DNA of 6,840 nucleotides from contig JBIICM010000138.1 of the NCBI GenBank assembly GCA_044238875.1, positions 1-6,840 on the forward strand, read 5' to 3'. Origin of the DNA: JAIBAI01 sp044238875 (GTDB lineage: Bacteria > Bacteroidota > Bacteroidia > M30B66). This document shows, piece by piece, positions 1 through 5,513 of this stretch. The position numbers were made by a program, and so were the translations under genes. Position 1 is the first letter of the stretch, and each line of letters opens with the position of its first letter. The notes beneath the pieces were generated by a model that did no database searches, was not told the origin of the DNA, and saw nothing but the letters and a program-made list of their open reading frames with translations.

Positions 1-1
1 T

Positions 2-160
2 GGGCTGGCTGCGCAGGTATTCAGAAAAACCGGGCATCATACCTGGCTTGAAACTACTGCTACCGACTTCTGGACCCTCCAGCGCCAAAACCAGCAGGGA
101 AAAGAAATGATGGAACTCAATAGAGAGATAAAGCCAGCAGAGGAAATTGATTACGACTAA
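2..160 (+). CDS. C-terminal end of an unrecognised protein (5' end outside window)
   Basis: An open frame runs in from the left edge and ends at TAA 158-160, leaving the last 52 residues of a protein. The visible part is polar and soluble-looking: a GHHTW stretch around residues 11-15 of the fragment, an FW pair at 23-24, then a Gln/Glu/Lys-rich tail ending in EEIDYD. There is no membrane segment or sorting signal. I do not recognise the family. The His-x-Trp stretch followed by a helix with FW faintly recalls the end of some alpha/beta hydrolases, but this is a guess. The stop lies three bases before the next ATG, so the two genes are probably co-transcribed. That this is a real gene is supported by the tight junction and by the lack of a competing frame. 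Confidence 0.6.
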   Translation, partial: GLAAQVFRKTGHHTWLETTATDFWTLQRQNQQGKEMMELNREIKPAEEIDYD

Positions 161-163
161 AAT

Positions 164-958
164 ATGGAAGCGCACGAAATAGACTACCGGATAATCGGTG
201 AAGAGATGCAATGCCTTGAGGTTGAGCTGGATCCCGAGGAAGCAGTGGTTGCCGAAGCTGGCGCCCTGATGATGATGGAGCAGGGAATTAACATGCAGAC
301 CATTTTTGGAGACGGAAGAAGTCAACAGGGCTTTTTCGGGAAATTGCTTACTGCAGGTAAACGGGTGCTGACGGGTGAAAGTCTGTTTATGACTGTTTAT
401 ACCAACCAGGGTAACACCAAACAGCAAGTTACTTTTGCAGCGCCCTATCCGGGCAAAATTATTCCCCTTGACCTGAGGCAGCTTAATTACAAGGTAATCT
501 GTCAGAAAGATTCCTTTTTATGCGCAGCAAAAGGCGTTTCCATCGGCATTGAATTCCAGCGAAAGCTCGGAACAGGGCTTTTTGGCGGAGAAGGTTTTAT
601 CATGCAAAAACTTGAAGGCTCAGGGCTGGCCTTTGTGCACAGCTGCGGAACCGTCATTGAAAGGGAGCTCAGGCAGGGTGAAACACTGCGCATCGATACA
701 GGGTGTATTGTCGCCTTCACCAATCAGGTTAATTACGATATTCAGTTTGTTGGTGGCATAAAAAATACGCTTTTCGGAGGTGAGGGCATATTTCTGGCTA
801 CCCTATCAGGCCCGGGAAAAGTTTGGATCCAGTCATTGCCTTTCAGCCGTCTTGCCGGCAGGGTGCTGGCTAATGCCCCCGGTGGATTGCGTGGAGGCAA
901 AGAAGAAGGCAGCATACTGGGAGGTCTGGGAAATTTGTTCGACGGTGATAATAGTTGA
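164..958 (+). CDS. AIM24 / TIGR00266 family protein
   Basis: This 264-residue protein belongs to the AIM24-like (TIGR00266) family of beta-rich, two-lobed proteins. Diagnostic stretches are EAVVAEAGALMMM (26-38), the FGDG near 48-51, a TGESLF motif (70-75), AAPYPGKI (92-99), and two copies of FGGEG (140-144 and 204-208), one in each half, as expected for an internal duplication. The C-terminus is Gly-rich (GG, GLGNLFDGDN). There is no signal peptide or membrane helix, so it is probably cytoplasmic. The molecular function of bacterial members is not established; yeast Aim24 acts in mitochondrial inner-membrane organisation, and this should not be transferred directly. The start at 164 fits the conserved family N-terminus (EIDYRI) and follows an A/T-rich CTAAAAT stretch rather than a Shine-Dalgarno. 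Length is normal and the frame is intact. Confidence 0.9.
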   Translation: MEAHEIDYRIIGEEMQCLEVELDPEEAVVAEAGALMMMEQGINMQTIFGDGRSQQGFFGKLLTAGKRVLTGESLFMTVYTNQGNTKQQVTFAAPYPGKIIPLDLRQLNYKVICQKDSFLCAAKGVSIGIEFQRKLGTGLFGGEGFIMQKLEGSGLAFVHSCGTVIERELRQGETLRIDTGCIVAFTNQVNYDIQFVGGIKNTLFGGEGIFLATLSGPGKVWIQSLPFSRLAGRVLANAPGGLRGGKEEGSILGGLGNLFDGDNS

Positions 959-1030
959 TATTGAAGGTAGAGGCGGGAAGGTTGAAGGTTTGAAAGTGGA
1001 TCTATCTCCGTTTATCCATTCGGGGTCAAT

Positions 1031-1094
1031 CAACGGCAAACGATCGCCACCGGGCTAAAAATTGTACCGACCACTGTGGCCCGTTGAATTTTTT
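1031..1094 (+). terminator. possible intrinsic terminator after the AIM24-family gene
   Basis: CAACGG (1031-1036) and GCCAC (1046-1050) are complementary to the contiguous GTGGC-CCGTTG (1076-1086), giving an 11-bp stem with a 9-base bulge on the 5' side and a 25-base loop. A run of six T follows at 1089-1094. An alternative shorter pairing is CGGGC (1051-1055) with GCCCG (1079-1083). The bulge and large loop make this weaker than the terminator at 1546-1578, but its position between one gene's end and the next promoter makes a terminator role reasonable. Confidence 0.4.
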
Positions 1095-1110
1095 CTAAGT
1101 CATGAAAAAT

Positions 1111-1145
1111 TTGCATATTCTGATTGAAGTATTTTACTATATTTG
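1111..1145 (+). promoter_or_regulatory. Bacteroidota-type promoter for rpmG-DUF4295
   Basis: TATATTTG at 1138-1145 matches the Bacteroidota -7 consensus TAnnTTTG exactly. The -33 TTG is less certain: the TTG at 1111-1113 lies 24 bases upstream of the -7 box, slightly longer than usual, and the one at 1124-1126 is too close. Transcription would begin near 1150, giving a leader of about 20 bases before the rpmG ATG at 1173. Confidence 0.65.
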
Positions 1146-1172
1146 CACCCCTGAAAAGGAAACATCTTCAAA

Positions 1173-1355
1173 ATGGCAAAAAAAGGTAATAGGGTGCAGG
1201 TAATTATGGAATGCACCGAGCATAAAAACAGTGGAAAGCCGGGTACTTCCCGGTACATTACCACCAAGAACAAGAAAAACACCACTGAGCGAATGGAATT
1301 GAAGAAATACAATCCCATCCTCAAAAGAATGACCGTTCATAAAGAAATTAAATAA
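1173..1355 (+). CDS. rpmG: 50S ribosomal protein L33 (bL33)
   Basis: This 60-residue basic protein is a component of the large ribosomal subunit near the E site. The sequence is a clear L33: it begins MAKKGNRVQVI, has the GTSRYITTKNKKN core (residues 24-36) and ends NPILKRMTVHKEIK-like. It has a single Cys (residue 14) and no CxxC pairs, so it is the form without a zinc ribbon; zinc-independence is inferred from family knowledge. It is the first gene after the promoter with its -7 box at 1138-1145, and 8 bases separate its stop from the DUF4295 start. An AAGGA at 1156-1160 lies 12 bases before the ATG, too far for a standard Shine-Dalgarno; Bacteroidota ribosomes make little use of such sites. 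Confidence 0.97.
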   Translation: MAKKGNRVQVIMECTEHKNSGKPGTSRYITTKNKKNTTERMELKKYNPILKRMTVHKEIK

Positions 1356-1363
1356 TATTTCCC

Positions 1364-1516
1364 ATGGCAAAGAAAGTTGTTGCAACACTCAAATCAGGCG
1401 CAGGTAAGTCATTTACCAAGGTGATTAAAATGGTTAAATCACCTAAAACAGGTGCCTACTCCTTCAAAGAAGAAGTGGTTCATAACGATCACGTGAAAGA
1501 TGTTTTGAAAGGCTGA
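1364..1516 (+). CDS. DUF4295 family small basic protein, probably ribosome-associated
   Basis: This 50-residue Lys-rich protein starts MAKKVVATLKSG and ends HVKDVLKG; it matches the DUF4295 family, which as far as I know is confined to Bacteroidota and is nearly always found just after rpmG. It contains SFTKVIKMVKSPKTGAYSF (residues 16-34), a basic segment that could bind RNA. It lies 8 bases after rpmG and before a strong terminator, so it belongs to the ribosomal-protein transcription unit. From memory, structural work on a Flavobacterium ribosome reported an extra phylum-specific large-subunit protein (bL38) that may be this family; I cannot confirm that here. The ATG at 1364 is the only start giving the conserved N-terminus and follows an A/T-rich stretch without a Shine-Dalgarno. 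Confidence 0.9.
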   Translation: MAKKVVATLKSGAGKSFTKVIKMVKSPKTGAYSFKEEVVHNDHVKDVLKG

Positions 1517-1545
1517 TACATTGCCTTTCTGATAAATGCATGCTT

Positions 1546-1578
1546 AAAGCTTCTTCCTGCCAGGAGGAAGCTTTTTTT
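1546..1578 (+). terminator. strong intrinsic terminator between DUF4295 and ftsY
   Basis: Bases 1546-1558 pair with 1562-1574: 13 consecutive pairs with one T.G wobble (1554/1566) and a three-base GCC loop (1559-1561). The stem runs into seven T (1572-1578). The other strand has only three T at the equivalent position, so it is directional for + transcription. It should end most rpmG-DUF4295 transcripts. It finishes 13 bases before the ftsY ATG. Confidence 0.92.
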
Positions 1579-1591
1579 ATAACAATTAACC

Positions 1592-2545
1592 ATGGCCTTT
1601 TTCGGACTGTTCTCAAAAGAGAAAAAAGAAGTACTTGACCAGGGACTTTCAAAAACAAAGGAGAGTTTCTTTGGTAAGATAGCCCGCGCCCTAGTCGGAA
1701 AATCAACCGTTGACGATGAGGTACTTGATAACCTGGAAGAAATTTTAATTGCAGCCGATGTAGGCGTGCAAACCACCCTTAAAATTGTTGAAAGGGTTCA
1801 GGAACGTGTTAAACGTGATAAATATACTTCCACAGCCGAGCTTAACCGCATTCTTCGTGAAGAAATTGGGCATCTTCTGGAAGAAAACAAAAGCCAGGAT
1901 CAACGAAATTTTGAACTACCCGGTGGAGAAAAACCATACGTGATCATGGTGGTAGGCGTAAATGGAGTTGGCAAAACAACTACTATTGCTAAACTGGCAC
2001 ACCAGTTTAAAGAAAGCGGCAAATCTGTAGTGATTGGGGCTGCAGATACATTTCGCGCTGCAGCGGTTGACCAAATTAAGATCTGGGCTGATCGGGTAGG
2101 GGTGCCTCTGGTTCAGCATGGCATGAATGCCGATCCGGCAGCGGTCGCCTTTGATGCTGTTCAAATGGGAAAAGCCCGGAGCGCCGATGTAGTAATAATT
2201 GATACTGCAGGCAGATTGCACAATAAGGTGAACCTGATGAACGAACTCAGTAAAATCAAGCGGGTTATGCAAAAAGTGATACCTGATGCTCCTCAGGAGA
2301 TACTGCTTGTACTCGATGCATCTACAGGGCAAAACGCGATTGAACAATGCCGGCAGTTTACGCAGGCAACCGACGTGAATGCGCTGGCGCTTACCAAACT
2401 TGACGGAACAGCCAAAGGCGGTGTTGTGATCGGTATTTCCGACCAGTTTAAAATTCCGGTCAAGTATATCGGTCTTGGAGAAAAAATGACCGACCTTCAG
2501 CTTTTCAACAAAGCTGAATTTGTAAACTCAATGTTCAGCGAATGA
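1592..2545 (+). CDS. ftsY: signal recognition particle receptor FtsY (SRP GTPase)
   Basis: FtsY is the membrane-bound SRP receptor: it forms a GTP-dependent complex with Ffh and delivers translating ribosomes to the Sec translocon. At 317 residues this is a compact form with N and G domains but without the long acidic A domain of the E. coli protein. The first ~30 residues (MAFFGLF..., then ESFFGKIARAL) suit an amphipathic membrane-targeting helix. The N domain spans about 20-100. The G domain carries G1 GVNGVGKTT (122-130), the insertion-box motif ADTFRAAA (151-158), G3 DTAGR (204-208), G4 TKLD (268-271) and G5 GLGE (294-297), all intact. The ATG at 1592 gives the expected N-terminus. The stop overlaps the rimO start by 4 bp. 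No promoter is visible between the preceding terminator and the start. Confidence 0.98.
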   Translation: MAFFGLFSKEKKEVLDQGLSKTKESFFGKIARALVGKSTVDDEVLDNLEEILIAADVGVQTTLKIVERVQERVKRDKYTSTAELNRILREEIGHLLEENKSQDQRNFELPGGEKPYVIMVVGVNGVGKTTTIAKLAHQFKESGKSVVIGAADTFRAAAVDQIKIWADRVGVPLVQHGMNADPAAVAFDAVQMGKARSADVVIIDTAGRLHNKVNLMNELSKIKRVMQKVIPDAPQEILLVLDASTGQNAIEQCRQFTQATDVNALALTKLDGTAKGGVVIGISDQFKIPVKYIGLGEKMTDLQLFNKAEFVNSMFSE

Positions 2546-3852
2546 AAGTCAGAACCCTGAAAAAAAATAAAGTTAATGTGGTTACCCTTGGGTGTTCCAA
2601 GAACCTTTATGATTCAGAAGTGCTGATGGGGCAGCTAAAAGCCGGAAATTTTAATGTTGAGCACGAATCTGCAACCGATGATGCGGAAATTGTGATCATT
2701 AATACCTGCGGTTTTATTGAAAATGCAAAGGAGGAAAGTATTAATACCATTTTGCGTTATGCAGAAGCTAAGCAGGATGGGCTTGTTGAAAAAGTTTATG
2801 TGACCGGCTGTTTGAGCGAGCGGTATGCCAAAGAGCTGGAAAAAGAAATTCCGGAAATTGATGCCTGGTTTGGTACAAGAGATCTGCCACGCCTGTTAAA
2901 AACCCTTAAGACAGATTACCGGCAGGAACTGGTGGGTGAGCGTTTGCTGACCACCCCCAACCATTATGCCTATTTTAAAATATCAGAAGGCTGTGACCGT
3001 CCATGCTCATTTTGTGCCATCCCGTTGATGCGCGGAGGCCATGTAAGTGTGCCGATGGAAAATTTGGTCTTACAAGCTGCAAAACTTGCTGCAGCAGGCA
3101 CAAGAGAGTTGCTTTTGATTGCTCAGGACTCAACTTATTACGGTTTGGATCTTTATGGAGAAAGAAAATTACCTGAACTGCTTAACCGGCTGGCAGATGT
3201 GGAGGGCATAGACTGGATAAGACTCCATTATGCTTTCCCGGGGGGCTTTCCACTTGAAATCTTAAAAGTCATGCGTGAAAGAAGCAATATCTGTAAATAC
3301 CTTGATATGCCTTTGCAACATATCAGCGACAGGGTGTTAAAAAGCATGCGCCGTGGCACAACCCGACAGAAAACAACCGACCTGATCACCAAAATCAGGC
3401 AGGAGGTACCTGATATAGCATTAAGAACTACCCTCATTGCAGGTTATCCCGGTGAAACTGAACAGGATCATCAGGAAATGCTCGAATGGATTGCCGAAAC
3501 CAAATTTGAGCGACTGGGTATTTTTACATATTCGCATGAAGAAAACACCCATGCCTTTAACCTTAACGATGATGTACCTGAGGCGGTAAAGCAGGAAAGG
3601 GCTGAAGCAGTCATGGCACTGCAACAGGAAATTTCAGCCCGGATCAATGAAGACAAAACGGGCAAAAGTTTCAAGGTAATGGTTGATAAAAAAGAAGGTT
3701 CATATTATATCGGACGCACTGAATTTGACTCCCCCGAGGTTGACAATGAAGTACTCATTCCAGCCGATAGCTATTTGCGGATTGGAGATTTTGTGCAGGT
3801 TAAAATTACCAGAGCAGATGCCTTCGATCTTTATGCCGAGCCGGTCGTATGA
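2542..3852 (+). CDS. rimO: ribosomal protein S12 methylthiotransferase RimO
   Basis: RimO is a radical-SAM methylthiotransferase that adds a methylthio group to the beta carbon of a conserved Asp in ribosomal protein S12. The 436-residue length is normal. The N-terminal UPF0004 domain supplies three Cys for the auxiliary [4Fe-4S] cluster (Cys18 in LGCSKN, Cys56 in NTCGF, Cys90 in TGCLSERY). The radical-SAM domain has CxxxCxxC at Cys151, Cys155 and Cys158. The YLDMPLQH stretch (253-260) and the TTLIAGYPGET stretch (296-306) are typical of the family. A C-terminal TRAM domain covers about 372-436. It is RimO rather than MiaB on the basis of the LGCSKNxxDSE signature and gene context. The usual SRP after the radical-SAM loop reads SVP here (169-171). 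Its start overlaps the ftsY stop and its stop overlaps the bshC start, each by ATGA. Confidence 0.97.
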   Translation: MKVRTLKKNKVNVVTLGCSKNLYDSEVLMGQLKAGNFNVEHESATDDAEIVIINTCGFIENAKEESINTILRYAEAKQDGLVEKVYVTGCLSERYAKELEKEIPEIDAWFGTRDLPRLLKTLKTDYRQELVGERLLTTPNHYAYFKISEGCDRPCSFCAIPLMRGGHVSVPMENLVLQAAKLAAAGTRELLLIAQDSTYYGLDLYGERKLPELLNRLADVEGIDWIRLHYAFPGGFPLEILKVMRERSNICKYLDMPLQHISDRVLKSMRRGTTRQKTTDLITKIRQEVPDIALRTTLIAGYPGETEQDHQEMLEWIAETKFERLGIFTYSHEENTHAFNLNDDVPEAVKQERAEAVMALQQEISARINEDKTGKSFKVMVDKKEGSYYIGRTEFDSPEVDNEVLIPADSYLRIGDFVQVKITRADAFDLYAEPVV

Positions 3853-5441
3853 CTCCGGATATTCAACAGCTCCCGATAACAGAAACTGGCCTTTCGGGCA
3901 AACTTGTCAATGATTACCTGCAGGATGATCCGTTTTTAAATCCTTTTCATGCAGGCAGACCCGACACAGAGCATCTATTAAAAGCAGCTGCTCACCGAAA
4001 TAATTATCCGGTTGACCGGAAAACCCTTGCGGCTGTGCTGCGCAGTCAGTACGCTGAATCAGGTATTGATGATCAAAATGTTTTTGCGCAGATTAACAGG
4101 CTTGAACAAGATAACACCTTTACGGTAACTACCGGTCAGCAGACGGCCATACTGCTCGGTCCGGCCTATACGCTCATGAAAATTCTGAGTGCTATTAAAT
4201 TATCTGAGTCACTCAATCAAAAGGATAGTCAACATACTTATATTCCAATCTTTTGGATGGCTACCGAAGATCATGATGTTGAAGAAATCAGGCATCATTG
4301 GTTCAGAGGGCAAAACTATAGCTGGGCAACCAATCAGCAAGGTCCGGTTGGGCGTTTCAATACAGATGGTATTACGGCGATTATTGATGCAATTGAAAAA
4401 TCAGCCGGGAAATCGCCTTCAATGCTTCATTTACTTGATCAATTGCGCAAGGCCTATTCGGGAAACAGCTTATCGGTGGCTACCCGAAAAATTGTTCATG
4501 CACTTTTCGGGTCAAAAGGCTTACTTATTATTGATCCTGACGACCAACGGCTTAAATCTCTTTTTACTGCCATAATTGCCAGAGATATCAGAGATGGAAA
4601 CAGCTTCAGCCTTGTTAGCGAATCTGCCAGAAAACTTTCAGCGCGCTATCCTGTGCAGGTGAATAGCCGTCAGGTAAACTTTTTCTGGATTGAAAATGGT
4701 CTGCGTACAAGAATCGAACTATCCGGGCAGGGTTTTAAAACGGTTAATGGTGAAAAAATATGGAGCCGCGAAACGCTGCTGCAAGTTGTGCAGGAAAGGC
4801 CTGAGTATTTCTCACCCAATGTTATCATGCGGCCGCTTTACCAGGAAAGTATCTTACCCAATATCGCATACGTGGGCGGAGGAGCTGAAATTGCATACTG
4901 GATGGAGTTACAATCATTATTCACTCATTATGAAAGGCCTTTTCCGATATTGCTGCTGCGGAGCTCCCTCACCTTTTTAAACAGTGTACACAGCCGTCAA
5001 ATAAAAAAGTTAAGGCTTGAACTTCCCGATATTTTTCAGCCTTCAGCACAGCTGATTAAAAAAGTAATCCTTGAAAAATTTGGAGATACTTTTATTGATA
5101 AGACTGATTTTGCCTTGCTGAACCCGCTATTTGAGCAACTGGAAAACAAGGCTAAGATGGTGGCATCATCAAAAGTCGCATCATTAGCTGCGCTGCAGAA
5201 AAGGTGGAGGGGAGAACTTGAAAAATACAACCGCAAACTGATTCAATACCGCACAAAAAGAGAAGCAGAACTGGTTTTGTCGCTTAATGGCCTCCATGAT
5301 GCTGTTTATCCTGCCGGCATCCTTCAGGAGCGCATCATCGGCCTGCCGGAGTTGGTATTTCTTACAGGTATTGAAATGATAGATGAATTATTAAAAAGCA
5401 TTGATCCTGTGCGGCCTTCGATGCTTTTATACAGCTGCTGA
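3849..5441 (+). CDS. bshC: bacillithiol biosynthesis cysteine-adding enzyme BshC
   Basis: BshC is assigned to the last step of bacillithiol synthesis, joining cysteine to glucosaminyl-malate to give the low-molecular-weight thiol that replaces glutathione in many Firmicutes and Bacteroidota. The 530-residue length agrees with the family (about 540). Family stretches are TTGQQ (94-98) followed by GPAYTLMKILSAIKL (104-118), FWMATEDHD (135-143), and the highly conserved segment from about 324 to 351 including RPLYQESILPNIAYVGG and EIAYW. Residues about 420-475 are charged and helical, matching the coiled coil of the known structure. The final residues (RPSMLLYSC) differ from the phenylalanine-rich ending I remember in relatives. 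The ATG at 3849 overlaps the rimO TGA by 4 bp, which suggests translational coupling. BshA and BshB are not in the window, so pathway completeness must be checked elsewhere. Confidence 0.95.
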   Translation: MTPDIQQLPITETGLSGKLVNDYLQDDPFLNPFHAGRPDTEHLLKAAAHRNNYPVDRKTLAAVLRSQYAESGIDDQNVFAQINRLEQDNTFTVTTGQQTAILLGPAYTLMKILSAIKLSESLNQKDSQHTYIPIFWMATEDHDVEEIRHHWFRGQNYSWATNQQGPVGRFNTDGITAIIDAIEKSAGKSPSMLHLLDQLRKAYSGNSLSVATRKIVHALFGSKGLLIIDPDDQRLKSLFTAIIARDIRDGNSFSLVSESARKLSARYPVQVNSRQVNFFWIENGLRTRIELSGQGFKTVNGEKIWSRETLLQVVQERPEYFSPNVIMRPLYQESILPNIAYVGGGAEIAYWMELQSLFTHYERPFPILLLRSSLTFLNSVHSRQIKKLRLELPDIFQPSAQLIKKVILEKFGDTFIDKTDFALLNPLFEQLENKAKMVASSKVASLAALQKRWRGELEKYNRKLIQYRTKREAELVLSLNGLHDAVYPAGILQERIIGLPELVFLTGIEMIDELLKSIDPVRPSMLLYSC

Positions 5442-5480
5442 ATTAATATAATGACCAAGAATTTACCTGCACTTGATTGA

Positions 5481-5488
5481 TAATTTTG
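5481..5488 (+). promoter_or_regulatory. promoter-like -7 element upstream of the secreted repeat protein gene
   Basis: TAATTTTG matches the Bacteroidota -7 consensus TAnnTTTG exactly and lies 25 bases before the ATG at 5514, with a predicted start of transcription near 5493. No good TTG is present at the expected -33 distance; the nearest T-rich stretch is TTTA at 5462-5465. The 72-bp gap after bshC has no clear terminator hairpin, so some read-through from bshC is also possible. Confidence 0.5.
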
Positions 5489-5513
5489 TAAATTCACCGC
5501 CCGAAACTTTTTT

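Larger units (their letters stand above)
959..1172. other. 214-bp intergenic region between the AIM24-family gene and rpmG
   Basis: No convincing coding frame occupies this gap on either strand. The left part is purine-rich and contains short direct copies of TTGAAGG (961-967 and 982-988). The middle has a set of complementary segments ending in a T run (1031-1094, listed separately). The right part is A/T-rich and carries the promoter for the ribosomal genes. In many Bacteroidota rpmB (L28) sits directly upstream of rpmG; no L28-like reading frame is visible here, and the gap is a little too short to hold one. Confidence 0.6.

Noticed and set aside
961..988. Two TTGAAGG direct copies after the AIM24-family gene
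   Set aside because: Only two short copies in purine-rich sequence; not enough for a regulatory repeat or array.
780..1058. 92-residue + strand frame running from the end of the AIM24-family gene into the gap
   Set aside because: Most of it overlaps the conserved C-terminus of that gene in another frame; the part in the gap has no recognisable protein features.
1156..1160. AAGGA as a Shine-Dalgarno for rpmG
   Set aside because: It is 12 bases before the ATG, and Bacteroidota generally do not rely on such sites.
1916..2347. 143-residue open frame on the - strand inside ftsY
   Set aside because: It lies wholly antisense to the G domain of an intact FtsY, has a Cys/His/Tyr-rich composition typical of a shadow frame, and resembles no family.
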